A stretch of 64,000 nucleotides of DNA from Diplolepis rosae (GCA_030998225.1 JAPYXD010000553.1:186001-250000); one strand, 5' to 3'. Numbered from the stretch's first letter, positions 21,827 through 32,495 are shown. Numbers and translations: made by a program. Notes: generated by a model from the letters alone, not told the origin.

Positions 21827-22223
21827 TGTATGTATAATTGCATATTTGTATGATTTTAGTTTTAGGAGACGCACTTGTATTAATTTTAATTGTGTACCGT
21901 GCTCTTTTGCAAAATTCGACAAAATTCTTTATAGAAAATTATTTATTGTATCGACTCAATAATATCAATTCCTCAAGATTTTTCAACAATAATGAATTGT
22001 TTTAGCTGAAATTCTAGGACATAATAAAGGACACATTAGCGGATGGCTGTAGACTTTAATTAGTTTTGAACAATTAAATAATTTTTAGTGTCGGTAAAAC
22101 AGGAATTATTATTTTCTATTATTTAAAAGTAATTAGAGTCTACAGACATCCGCTAATATGCCCTTTAATGTTTCCTAAATTTTCAGATAACAAAATTCAT
22201 TTTTATGAAAAATCCTGGGAGGC

Positions 22224-22238
22224 GGGGGGGGGGGGGGG
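22224..22238 (+). repeat. poly-G run
   Basis: Fifteen consecutive G in AT-rich DNA, preceded by GGAGGC. Length is prone to sequencing error. Confidence 0.8.
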
Positions 22239-22334
22239 CTGATATTATTAATTTAGTCAGCTGTATTGGCTAATACATGACCTTAAGTTCTTCCAATTGG
22301 ATATACATCTGTATATTAGAGTTAGTATCACCCA

Positions 22335-22688
22335 AAATAATGCAAATACAAATACTGTATATTTATATATTTATATTGTGAAGCTTTATTGTGGAAATAG
22401 GCAATTATGTGAATAAATATCTTATTTAATGTGATATCTCCTTGTTATATGCATTTCCCCAAATCATTTATCAATACTTCTTAGGAAATACTTTTTAGGA
22501 TTTGTTACTGTGGTCCATAAATTCGCATCATGCACAAAAGTAAAAAATTACAATTGAATGACATCAGAGACTTTAAAAAATACTCTTTACATTATTCATG
22601 CAACTTTAATTAATTTTAGCAACTTTTATCACGTAAAGTTCATTATTAAATTAATTTATCTTACACATTTGCATTTCTCAATCTTTAA
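22335..22688 (-). repeat. right arm of the 18.75-22.69 kb inverted repeat
   Basis: Inverted counterpart of 18752-19090, with a few small indels. Confidence 0.65.
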
Positions 22689-22899
22689 TTCTATTTTCAA
22701 ATTTAGCGTGCAAAATGGTAGTGAGAGCAGTTGAAGCCGCCTTTAATGACAGGTATTATGTTTTATCAGTTTTTATCGCTGACAAATAAAATAATTGCAT
22801 TCATTGCTACACCTTCTGATTCAAATTTCGCCAAGGAATTGTAATTGCAATGCTTTTAATGTTTTTTTTTACCGTTCTTAGCCGCAATAATGCGAGGTC

Positions 22900-22933
22900 A
22901 GAGAACGGTCAGGGTATTCTATGACCGTTCTCT
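22900..22933. other. perfect 12-bp stem-loop
   Basis: AGAGAACGGTCA and TGACCGTTCTCT flank a 10-base loop, and a third partial copy (ACCGTTCT) lies at 22871. It could be a hairpin or an element end; no further support. Confidence 0.45.
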
Positions 22934-23040
22934 CACCCGGGTCCGCTAAGGCCAGTGTCATTTTTGATGTTAAGTGAGCTGCAGGAACATAGGGGTAAAT
23001 CAAATAAGAGCATTAGTTGAATCGATGAATTTTCTTAGTA

Positions 23041-23797
23041 AAGGGTTTCCCAATAAGGGTGATATGTTTTGAAATTGAAAAAAAACACTGAATATTCATT
23101 CGGAATTGATCGAAATCTTTTTTATTATATTGGATATTCTATGCCATTTATGATTTAAACAATATATCGGCCAAATGTCCCCCGAGACTTGAGCCAAAAA
23201 TGCGCCTCATCAGAAAAGATGATTTTTTGATGAAAATTGGGATCATTTTCAATTGATTCCAGAGCCCAATCCGCGAACTCCCGACGCAAACGATGGTCAT
23301 TAGGCTTCAGTTCTTGGGCCAGAATCATCTTATAGGGATGCAGGCCAAGATCCAATCGCAAAATACGGCAGGTAGTCATCCTGGACAGGCCCAATTCCTG
23401 AGATCGGCGTGGCACGGACAATTCACGGTTTTCCTCGATACTGGCCTGTACGGCGGCTATATTCTGTGTAGAACGTGCGGTACGCATACGATTTTTAGGC
23501 TTAGTATCCAATAGAGTAAATTCACTCTCCAACTTATCGATTATTCGACGAATTGAGAGCGCGGATGGAGCAGAATGACGACCATATTTTGCACGATATG
23601 CTCTTTGAACACCGACAAAACTTCTCGAATTTTGATAAAATAATTGGACAATTTCCAAACGTTGTGGAAGCGTGAAACTACTCATGATTAAATGGCAAAC
23701 CTTACTGATGACAACTGACAGCAGACGTCAAAAATTTCAGTTCAAATGAGCCCGATAGGGACATTCAAAATCATATCACCCCTATTGGGAAACCCTT
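23041..23797 (-). mobile_element. Tc1/mariner deletion derivative with intact ends
   Basis: AAGGGTTTCCCAATAAGGGT at 23041 matches the inverted right end with one change, and TA flanks both sides (23039-23040, 23798-23799). The 757-bp element keeps the 5' half of a transposase gene and loses the catalytic half. Confidence 0.85.
23155..23685 (-). CDS. truncated mariner-type transposase (DNA-binding half)
   Basis: ATG at 23685 opens 176 uninterrupted codons. The first half reads LPQRLEIVQLFYQNSRSFVG and a second HTH (SVPRRSQELGLSRMTTCRIL), which is the DUF4817-type HTH layout seen in a family of insect mariner relatives. It reaches the first catalytic motif, FSDEAHFWL, then jumps to a few terminal residues and a stop, because the second Asp and third acidic residue are deleted. 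The product would bind element ends but could not cut them. It starts about 110 bases inside the right end, as expected for a full element. Confidence 0.75.
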   Translation of the reverse strand: MSSFTLPQRLEIVQLFYQNSRSFVGVQRAYRAKYGRHSAPSALSIRRIIDKLESEFTLLDTKPKNRMRTARSTQNIAAVQASIEENRELSVPRRSQELGLSRMTTCRILRLDLGLHPYKMILAQELKPNDHRLRREFADWALESIENDPNFHQKIIFSDEAHFWLKSRGTFGRYIV

Positions 23798-23799
23798 TA

Positions 23800-24660
23800 C
23801 ATTTCAAAACTTTATTTACTTTCAAGCAAACACTAACTTACTATTTTTATATACACACCTACAAACACGATGCGGGTTCGTACCCTCTCTACATATAATT
23901 AACGCATTACTAACGACAAAGCCTCTCGGCTGCGCACGCTTGGAATACAAGTAAGAAAATAGCGCTTATAAGCTGCAACTACTGCAGGGCCGTGTAAGAA
24001 GTGTATGGGCCCCGTGTAATCGGGAATTTTTAAATTTTATGCCAATTTATGATTCTGATTAAAATTTTTAAGATTTTTAATTATTAAATCAATTTTCTGT
24101 CAAATAAAATATTTTTGAAAGAAACAGATCAAATTTTTGAATTAAAGAACATTACATAATAAAAAGATTTATATACATTTTAGAAGTATGCATTTTTATT
24201 ATTGTATATTAGTGATATTTTATACAGGTTATGATTCCTTTAATTTTTTTTTTCAAGAGTAAAATCAACGTATGTTCAAAAAAATTTGAGTTCTTTAGAT
24301 TCCAAAAATATGATGAAACTTTTGAATCAAGAAAATTATCTCATAACGAAATTATGCATTCAAGTTCGCAATAAGTAATTCCAACTAATGAAGTACTATT
24401 TAAAAAAAAGTACACTTATTTACTTATCATCAGTTTGTTTTTTTAACTACTCTTATATAGTAACTTCTACTGCTTATGTTTACTATGAAAGGTTCAATTG
24501 ATTTTACCATTCACCCCTTGTTAATTGAACTACAATACATGTTTAGTTACTGTTACTACCTCGACACAATCAGATACACATACGTGCTCGCATATGATTA
24601 TTATGATTACATGCGAATTCGAGTCAAAATTATAAAAAAGTTTTCTTAAAAGTGCTTGAT
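23800..24660. other. AT-rich intron DNA
   Basis: No coding or repeat signature recognised. Confidence 0.4.
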
Positions 24661-24666
24661 TTATCT

Positions 24667-25434
24667 TACTAGGTCTAGAAGTATGAAACCGGAATTTCCC
24701 TATTGATGGTGCTTGCCATCAGTTTAGGGACCGCACGACCGCTTCTGCAGCGCCATCTTCTTTCTCTAGCAGCTGAGAAAGATTTTCAGTAGACAACAAC
24801 CCAAGTTCGATATACCAGTGTATTTACTACAAGCATCAACATGTCGAGTTTTGTGCCTACGAACTACGATTTGCGGACAGCACTGGTTTTTTGTTATCAC
24901 TTGAAGAAAACTGCTGCAGAATCGCATCGAATGCTTGTCGAAGCTTACGGTGAACATTCTCTTGGCAAAACACAGTGTTTCGAGTGGTTTAACACTAGAA
25001 CTACCAAGGGGGGTCAAAATGACTTGTTTAACATGATAGAAGGTAGGTATACCTCAATCGTCGGTAGTTCTAGTGTTAAAAAAATCAAAAGTGGTAATTT
25101 TGATGTGAGAAACGGAGATCGTGGAAAACCACCGAAAAAGTGCGTTTTCTAGGATCAGAAGGGTGTTATCTATTATGAGCTGCTAAAACCTGGTGAAACT
25201 GTCAACACCAATTGCTACCAACAGCAAATCATCGATTTAAATCGAGTATTACAAGAAAAACGACCGGATTATCGCAGAAGGCAACACAAAGTCATTTTTC
25301 TTCACGATAATGCTCCATCACACACAGCGAAACGTGTCAAGAAAACGATCGAGACGTTCAGTTGGGAAATACTGGGACATGCCGCTTATTCTCCAGACTT
25401 GGCTCCGTCGGATTACATGGAAAAAATAGTCTAG
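24667..25434 (+). pseudogene. mariner (DD34D) transposon with internal deletion and a MITE insertion
   Basis: A mariner-like left end (TAGGTCTAGAAGTATGAAACC, near 24669) precedes ATG 24841. The protein begins MSSFVPTNYDLRTALVFCYH and has GEHSLGKTQCFEWF, an N-terminus of mauritiana/irritans-type transposases. It is then broken by an 83-bp insertion, resumes with KSGNFDVRNGDRGKPPKK, stops at 25150, and continues as KGVIYYELLKPGETVNT, FLHDNAPSHTAKRV (second Asp) and YSPDLAPSDY (third Asp). The segment with the first Asp is deleted and the C-terminus and right end are missing after about 25425. Confidence 0.85.
24993..25075. mobile_element. 83-bp piggyBac-type MITE (TTAA target)
   Basis: CACTAGAACTACC at 24993 faces its exact inverse at 25063-25075, and TTAA stands directly on both sides (24989-24992, 25076-25079). 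Removing the insert and one TTAA rejoins the mariner frame exactly, which confirms both borders. TTAA duplication is the mark of piggyBac-type transposition. Confidence 0.85.
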
Positions 25435-27245
25435 CTGTTCAACCTATACCGGTATATAGTGTCTCGACCCATGCGATATAGGTGAGACAACTATACTGGA
25501 TTGCCGCGCGACCTATACATTGCTTCGCATGCACGCGACTCTAACCTCGAAATGAGAAAGAAGTGTCATTTTTTCGAAGAGTTTTTTCGAAGCGTTTGTC
25601 GATTTGTCTGGAGCACTTTTTCTTTCTTTGAAAGGTCATTTTTGCGTATTGCGTATTGTTTTATCACACGCGAAAATTCACAAGAGCGATAACGATGGCA
25701 TAATATTTTCTCACCTATACTCGTATAGCTCTGAGGACCATACCGTAGCATTGGTCTGATAGCAATATTTTCTGGTTCTGAGGACCAAAATATAGGGTAA
25801 TGTAACCGGCTGTGGGCCATCACCGGTTTTCGCCGCTAGAAATGTCCTATTAATTCTAATTCAAATATTTTATGAAAAATTATCACTACCGTTTTTAGAT
25901 TCGGTAGTATTAATTTTTCTGCGATTTCGCGCACCTTTTTGCCGTTTTTGTTAAACGAATTGGACTTTAAAATAGTCTGCCGAAGAGATATATTAAAAAT
26001 ATATTTTGTATATTTGAATATATCTTATATGTGTTGCTTCCGTCCAGATAAAGGCTTTTGTCTTTTACGTCCGCCCGACACGATTCCAAAAATAAATATT
26101 TCGTTAGATAAGGTTTCACGGTTTTAATCAACTAACGAGGATCTAGGAACTGTCGATCTGGGCCACAGACGGGCAAAAGTAGAGAAAAATATATTCTCTA
26201 CTATTCAAGTAGTTCCAGTTAGTACCGGGTTGCTTGGGTAACTGCGAACTTGGCTTGGCTGAGATTTAGCTCGTAAGTTCATCGTGAGGTGAATATGGTA
26301 GGGTTTTTTGATGAGTAAGGTGTCGGTGATTGGGTAAGGTAATAATGGCAGGGGAAATTAGGAACGTGGATGGACTTTGTACCTTGCTGATTTTTAGTAT
26401 TGCACCGTTTGCTGATTTTCAGGTGTCAACATTTCTCCCCTCTTTCTACACCTATCGTGAGAAAGGAAATATACTCATCAATTTTTGGTATTTGATGAAT
26501 GGTCATCAAATTATAGAAACAATTTTAGTTTCTAATATATTTCAGAGTATATCGAAATATATTTATTCAATTAGTCTAGGCTTGTAATCTTTAGGTGGAT
26601 TAAAGCTTTAACATAATTATTTAAGTATTCAAATGAGCCCTGGATTTTAGTTACAAAAGCACGTGGCTTTTGTGGCGGGAGATCAGCTGACTAGGTACGT
26701 AAGTATTCAGGCAAGGAGAGGCACGGGGAAGGGAGAGTGTAGGGTGTATCTCGAACCTGACGTTGAACTACAGAGGAAAATCGGAGCGTTATCAGAAACA
26801 ATAATTTTAGGTCGGTGATAATTTTAATAGTTTCCTCATTTGGACGGAAGAAAGACGGAATAAAGATAAGAACGGCAGAAAGGCATAGTGGTATGCGGTG
26901 TACCCGTACCGCATGGACGTGACCTCTCTTTCTCTCTTTCTCTACCAGCTTTCATTCTCTTTCTCGCTTCTTTTCATTCTTTTACATTGTCCTTTTCCTA
27001 TGTCCTATTCTCTTTCGCATTTCTTTCACATTTAACCCGTGCGTTGCATAGCACGTGTTCTCAGTTGGCTTTTACACTTTTATCTATACCTATATTTATA
27101 TTCACGTATATATATTTTTTTTATATTTACATACATATTTTAAAAAATGCACACTAATGGCTGAAAATAAGGTACTTTAGGCACCAAATCGTGAAAATAG
27201 GGGACTTTAGGGACCTCAACTGAATATAGAGGACAATAGGGGATA
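25435..27245. other. non-coding stretch with short palindromes
   Basis: Short inverted words such as CTATACCGGTATATAG (25443) and ATGCGGTG...TACCGCAT (26893) are seen, plus a T/C-rich tract at 26930-27120. The open frames lack family motifs. No gene is called. Confidence 0.4.
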
Positions 27246-27249
27246 TCAG

Positions 27250-27954
27250 AAAGTTGCAGTAATTAAAAGTTTGACTGATTATGCCATTCTACTTGTAGAC
27301 AAAAAATTCCATCATAATAATTTAAAAACGGTACATGATTTATTGCTAATGAATAACTTTCCTCCACAATTTATTACTAAACATATTAATAAAAGAATTT
27401 TAGAAATACGCAATAGAAACAACAATAAACTGGATATTAATAAAGTTACTGGACTTAATAAAAGTGTTATTTCATTTCCTTATTATGGTGACCTTTCTGA
27501 AAATATTAAAAGACTTTTCAAAGACATGAATGTAAGGATAGTTTTTCGCAGTGAATCAAAGCTAAATACATTTATTAACACAGGTAAAGATCATCTTGAG
27601 TTCTTAACAAGAAGAATGTCATATATCGGTTTTCTTGCATTTGTAGCAAGTGTTATATAGGTCAAACGAAACATCCATTAAGAATTAGAAGAAAGGGACA
27701 TATTGACAATTTTAAACTTAATAAGAAATATCATAATGTAATTACTAAACACTCAAAAGATAATATTGGTGACTATGTGGAGCACTCTACTCAATGGGAA
27801 AAAGTTAAAATACTGCATCAAGAAAGTAGTTTTTATAAAAGAACAATTGTTGAGATGGCTTTTATAAAAAAAAGAAGGTAGCAATAGCTTGAATAAAATT
27901 ACTGATTTAGAAAATTTAAATAGTGTTTACAACATTATACTTGATTATTTGTAA
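27250..27954 (+). pseudogene. PLE C-terminal region: RT connector and GIY-YIG endonuclease
   Basis: The frame opens with the RT thumb/connector blocks of a PLE (SLTDYAILLVDKKFHHNNL, then SFPYYGDLSENIKRLFKDMN). A slip near 27610 leads into the endonuclease: CICSKCYIGQTKHPLRIRR carries the YIG motif and its Arg, followed by KHSKDNIGDYVEHS and a catalytic-type Glu in IVEMAFIKK. A second slip in the A-run at 27870 shifts the last blocks (NKITDLENLNSVYN) before the stop at 27952-27954. The RT catalytic part lies upstream of the truncation. Only two single-base slips suggest moderate age. Confidence 0.8.
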
Positions 27955-28415
27955 GTTTAATATTTTAATTAATTTTGATTTAATTAATTATTCAACTCAA
28001 ATGTTTGCTTTTAGATTTTATTTTGATATGTTCTTCATCAACTTTAGTAAACTAACAACAATCATACTTCTCTGACTCTAAAGGTTAGGTAATTTAACAA
28101 TATTATTCACACAGTTTCGATTTAACTTGAGAGCGGAGCGTGTGCTCTCGCTATCATATACTAAAATTGAATTCAATTTGAGAATGTTTTAACAATTACA
28201 TTTTTATACTTGACGGTGAAAAATGTTGTTTTTTTAAAATGTGACTAGTTTAAAAGTTGGAATGTTATCAGTCCTGTCAACAACCGCACTAAGAAATTAT
28301 GTTCATTATTTTATTCACATAAGGTAACAATTTTATATCCTAACTTTCATTTAACTAATCGTATTTCTTCTGAATGATTTAATTGCCATAAATCAAAGTT
28401 CTGTATTATATTTAG

Positions 28416-28468
28416 ATTTTAATCCTGATGATGCTATCGGAGAGATGGCAAAACGTCGATTTAAATTA
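28416..28468 (+). ncRNA. hammerhead ribozyme in the PLE 3' region
   Basis: A canonical CTGATGA (28425-28431) is followed by a 7-bp stem II with one G-T pair (TGCTATC, loop GGAGA, GATGGCA; to 28450), then AAACGTC (28451-28457). Stem I pairs AATC (28421-28424) with GATT (28458-28461) and continues with U/A pairs after a mismatch. Stem III is minimal, as described for PLE hammerheads. G12 of the GAAA box is A, which should reduce activity. It sits about 470 bases after the endonuclease stop, where PLE terminal repeats carry such ribozymes. Confidence 0.65.
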
Positions 28469-28469
28469 T

Positions 28470-29117
28470 AATAAATATTGTCCGATGGACTCATACACAC
28501 ACTTTATCTTTCATCTGCTGTTTGTGATAAAGAATTTAATTTTTAAATATATTTCATAAAAATTACAAATAATGAAAATAAAGAATTTATTTGTAATTGC
28601 AATACTCAATTACATTTGAGTATATTTCAAATGTAGAATTATTTTCATTCTAGCCCCCTTGATATTCTTTTTAAAATATTTAAAACAAAAAAGCTATTCG
28701 AAAATAATATTGAGTAAATAATAGAAAAAATAAAATTTCTTTTTATAGTCATATTACACTTTTAGAAACAATAACTTTTGAATCTTTGAAAAAATGTCCT
28801 CAGTCCAAATTATTTTATTATATTTATTCTGACTTTACTATTCCACCTTTTCAAGTGTTTTATTTTTCTTTAATAAGAAAGTTATTTATAGTATATGAAA
28901 TGACAAAAAATGAATCAATTTAATAACATTTTTGCAAATTTTTATTACAATTTTGTATAATTTCCCATGCACTTGTATCTCTCGTCAGCCTAAAGTATTA
29001 CCAGCGCCGCTCTCCCCGACGGTCAACTCTCATGTTACTTTCTTTCTTCAGACTGGAATAGGAGTACCACCCGTGTGGTTAAGTTTTGCACACTCTGAAA
29101 ATTTTAATCTGTTTTAG
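28470..29117. other. AT-rich intron end before exon 3
   Basis: Includes an open frame 28932-29117 that ends exactly at the proposed acceptor. It could be an alternative 5' extension of exon 3 but adds no S1 similarity and has an in-frame stop at the splice site. Confidence 0.35.
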
Positions 29118-29366
29118 TTACAAAAACAATGTGAAAGAGAAGAGCCATACGTTAATTTCATTAATTCGCGTTTACCTGGATTTAATATGAATAAATTATA
29201 CAATGTGGGAGGATGGGAATTCCGTGGGCAACGTGGACCCCGTGCACGTTACTCGAAATTGCGATTATCACCATTCAGCTTCTGCAAGGCCGTATTTAGT
29301 CAAGCTTTCTGTAGTATTAAACATAATCTTGCATGCGCTGCTCTCGTCAATGGATACTTCAAAGAG
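29118..29366 (+). CDS. S1-like secreted pseudopeptidase, exon 3
   Basis: After the acceptor AATCTGTTTTAG the frame is open in phase 0 for 83 codons (residues 122-204). It reads a linker ending in YNVGGWEF (149-156), matching the VAGWG strand of S1 domains, then Cys177, Cys186 and Cys194 at spacings like those of the fold's second half. The exon is proposed to end at AAAGAG|GTTGTT. That makes an 81-base intron, a normal size for insects, and places the Ser-loop equivalent right after it. The donor is weak; a stronger GTATGT at 29415 would leave an intron of only about 33 bases. Confidence 0.7.
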
Positions 29367-29447
29367 GTTGTTATGTCTATGATCTTTCATTTTTCCATAT
29401 TTGACATTGATAGGGTATGTTAAAACAAAAAGGCTATTCCATTTTAG

Positions 29448-29609
29448 GTGGATATAGGCGCTGGTTTGTTTTTGGATGATAACCAACTGCTGGGAGTCGC
29501 TATTAAAGTCTCGATAAAAACTTATGATTATACGATTATTGCACTCCTTCACAACGATGAAAAAATTATCCAGGACTTTATAAATGATGTACCGAAATCT
29601 CGTGAGTAA
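29448..29609 (+). CDS. S1-like secreted pseudopeptidase, terminal exon 4
   Basis: The acceptor CTATTCCATTTTAG is followed by 53 codons and TAA. VDIGAGLFLDDNQLLGVAI (residues 205-223) lines up with the GDSGGPLV region and next strand of S1 peptidases, but the nucleophile Ser is replaced. The last part, ALLHNDEKIIQDFIND, matches the C-terminal helix position. With the other exons the protein is 257 residues, the usual size of a secreted single-domain S1 protein. The end TCTC|GTGAGTAA also looks like a splice donor, so a further exon is possible. No AATAAA is seen soon after the stop. Confidence 0.68.
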   Translation: MDIGAGLFLDDNQLLGVAIKVSIKTYDYTIIALLHNDEKIIQDFINDVPKSRE

Positions 29610-30163
29610 AAATTTAAGTTTACATTAAGCTTTGCACTTCTTGATCGCTTAATATTCTTCTAATAGTGGGGCTACAGTTGTCGACATGATCTAAAGTCAT
29701 TAATCTATATATGTGTCAATTTGATATTTAACAGTTAATGACAGACTAAATTTATTTTGTGATATTATAAAAAGTAAATTACTCCGGGACACATTGTTAA
29801 GGGCTTGTGATACTTAAGAAAAGTAGTAAGATCATGTGAAAAACTTAATTCGGTTTCTAAATGTTTGTGTTTGAATTGTGGGTTTGCATTTTTTTTAAAG
29901 TAAACTTTTTAAAATTTTAACACAAAGTTTCCGTTGTAAATAATATAATTGAAATCACGGTTATGTAATCATGGACAAATTCACTCCGTAGTAATACTTT
30001 GAAATTTATCTACATTTAAAATATTCTTTCTTCGCGGTCAAGCGAATCTGATTGGTCGTTGTGGTTATGACGTCACCGATAGGTAAAGTAACGTCTGCTT
30101 AGTGTTTGCGCTCATGTGACAGACCATATTCATTGAAATAATTAATATTTAAGCAAAAAATAG
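29610..30163. other. sequence downstream of the S1-like gene
   Basis: AT-rich, with no perfect AATAAA in the first 200 bases after the stop. No gene recognised. Confidence 0.4.
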
Positions 30164-30351
30164 GTTTAGATCTTCGAGAGAAAATTATGGTGACGCAGTT
30201 ATTGGTTATGTTTGTTTGAAACGCGAGAATTCGAAATGTACAATTCGAGTAAGAATCTGCCCAGAACATCGTGTAAAACAGAAAGATTACACTTTTATAA
30301 TCAAAATCGACGAGAAAAACGATAAAATTAGAAGCCTTGAATGCCTAGATT
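30164..30351 (+). pseudogene. orphan exon of an insect Cys/His protein family
   Basis: After an AAAAAATAG acceptor a 62-codon frame reads SSRENYGDAVIGYVCLKREN, then CPEHRVKQKDYTF and IRSLECLDC, ending at a GTATAAG donor. I recognise the pattern YGD..VGYV.LKR ... PEHKV from uncharacterised insect proteins in which the CxDC motif continues into a GCKHA block. That following block is not found within the next kilobase. It is either an isolated exon or a fragment carried by a TE. Confidence 0.45.
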
Positions 30352-31927
30352 GTGTATAAGAATTTTGACATTTATTAGAGGAGACTACATTTTTTAGTTC
30401 AATAATATTATGTTCAAATAATTATCGTATTCTTAACAAGACATATTAATTAATAGATAAATTTAGTAGACCTGTGCATTCTGTCGGGTCGAATGTCGCA
30501 AATTCGATTCGATTCGCCTTATTTGTTGGATCGGATTTTTTCGAATCGATCAGCCGCCCGTCGAATGTCGAATTATTTGACATCCAAAAAGCGTTCTATC
30601 GAATGTCGGATTTTTAAGATTCGACCGGCGCAGGATGTAGCTTGCAGTTTTTAATCACACATTACCTAATATACATACATTGTATAATTGTATTTTAATT
30701 TTATGTCGTCATATTTGAGGAATAAAAAAATATGAATTAAATAAATTATTTCGTTTAGACACATTAATTTTAACTAATTTTCTAAAATTATATAAGTATT
30801 AATTTTATTAAATTCAGAATAATTGGTAAATAAACTTCTCAAATTATTATTATTAGTTTATCATATCGTAATCGTGAGTCGAAAGAATTTGTTTTTGTCT
30901 TATGCGATTTATACATATCACTTAAAAGAATGTTTATTAAAACTGTTTGGAGAATCAGGCAACATAATTTGCCTTTAATGAAATAACTACAAAATTGAAT
31001 TATTTACAGCTGCAAACTTGAAACGAATAATTATACGCACAGGGACTATACACAGTTATATGTATTCAACAATTTTAATATTTTTAACTAACTCACTAAA
31101 GTTAATCCTACACAATAAAACTCTACAACTGAAACCAGACATAAAAATTTGAATTTTAGAAATTTAAATAAACTTTACACAATAAAACTCTATACAATAG
31201 AAGAGAAAACCCTACTGAACATAATTTTATTAATAATTTTTTATGCGCAATGAAATTGTACACCTTACAACTATACACTGAATAATGGAAATTAAATTTT
31301 ATACATTTAAATCAACTCTATTAGAATGCACGAGGAAATATTCTACATCCGATTGAATACTTTTTTAAACCAACTGTCGGCCACACGAAATAAGATATCA
31401 ATTATAATAGACCAGCATACAAATTTCAAACTAAGTTGTACACACTTTCTCAGATAATCAGTATCAAAGGAAGTAGAATTCAAAAAAAGTATCATTAAAG
31501 AAAAATCCGAATTTAGCTGAAAGAAAAAATTCTAAATTGTGACTTATAAGTCAACCTGAAGTTTTAGGCAATCCATTATATCCACTTTAAGAATACGCAT
31601 TTAAGACTTAAGACCTCATGTCAGATGTAAAATATTATACACTCGAGACTCCCTCCAACGACGGTTCCCTTATACGAGCGCATCATTGTTCCCTACAACG
31701 AGCAGCTCATCAAGCCCTCTTCGTCCACTACTATGGGGTAAAGCGCGTTCGAATTTAAAACAGTAACGCGCATAACAATAAGTAGGGTATGGAGGGGTTA
31801 GCTTTCGCGCTCGTTGCACAGAACACTTCGAAACTCGAGCTTCTCGTTGGAAGGAATCTCGAGAGTATTTAAAGGTCCTACCATTTACTTTGCTGAATAG
31901 CGCGAAGAAGGCATCCAAAAATGAATA
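30352..31927. repeat. AT-rich stretch with TCGAATGTCG repeats
   Basis: Between 30495 and 30620 the word TCGAATGTCG or close variants occurs at least four times amid TCGAAT/ATTCGA words, suggesting a subterminal repeat array of a DNA element. At 31100-31200 CAATAAAACTCTA recurs. The frame 31670-31957 has no family signature. Confidence 0.4.
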
Positions 31928-32163
31928 CAGTAAAACCTCGTTTATTGGGACACTCATTTATCGGGATCTTGCGAACTCATTTATCGGCACATTTTTTTTC
32001 GCCTCCAACCACCACTCCTTGTACATAGTCACATGAAGTGGGGTAACAACAAGTGTCATGGCAACCCACCATGAGGCTGTAGGTGGTAGTCGGGGAACCC
32101 TCCAAATCCCGATAAACGAGGTGTTTACATTTCAAGGGCGTCCCGATAAATGAGGTTTAACTG
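31928..32163. mobile_element. pogo/Tigger-type MITE
   Basis: CAGTAAAACCTCGTTTATTG at 31928 faces CAGTTAAACCTCATTTATCG read inverted from 32163, with TA on both sides. The 236-bp body repeats ATTTATCGGGA-like words near both ends. These ends are those of pogo-like elements; there is no coding sequence. Confidence 0.8.
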
Positions 32164-32425
32164 TAAAAACAAAATTTGAAGTCAGTTAATATCTTTCATT
32201 TATTGTATTTTCTTCATTCGAAAATTCTACATTATTTTCTTATTTCCTCAAAAAACCTCAAAATTCACCATTTTGGAACGATTCAAACACCACGAAAATA
32301 TTTTCTGGTTTTTCTGGGATGCCACATAAGACTGAAAAAAAAATTCTTTCAACTATGACGATATAAAATTAAAATACAATTATACAATGTATGCATATTA
32401 TGTAGTGTCTGACTAAAAAAATTTA
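32164..32425. other. AT-rich spacer ending in the hAT target site
   Basis: No gene. ATTTA at 32421-32425 is the left flank of the hAT element. Confidence 0.4.
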
Positions 32426-32495
32426 CAGGGTTGCCACAAGTTTCAGTATCCTAATTTCCCTGACTTTTCCCTGACTTTTCCCTGACTTTTCCCTG
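32426..32495 (+). repeat. hAT terminus with tandem CCCTGACTTTT
   Basis: The terminal inverted repeat is followed by four tandem copies of an 11-base word (TTTCCCTGACT), probably subterminal transposase-binding sites. Confidence 0.75.

Noticed and set aside
26888..27157. Ser/Phe/Leu-rich 89-codon frame
   Set aside because: Generated by a T/C-rich low-complexity tract.
29268..29552. 94-codon minus-strand frame
   Set aside because: It is the antisense shadow of S1-like exons 3 and 4 and their intron and has no domain.
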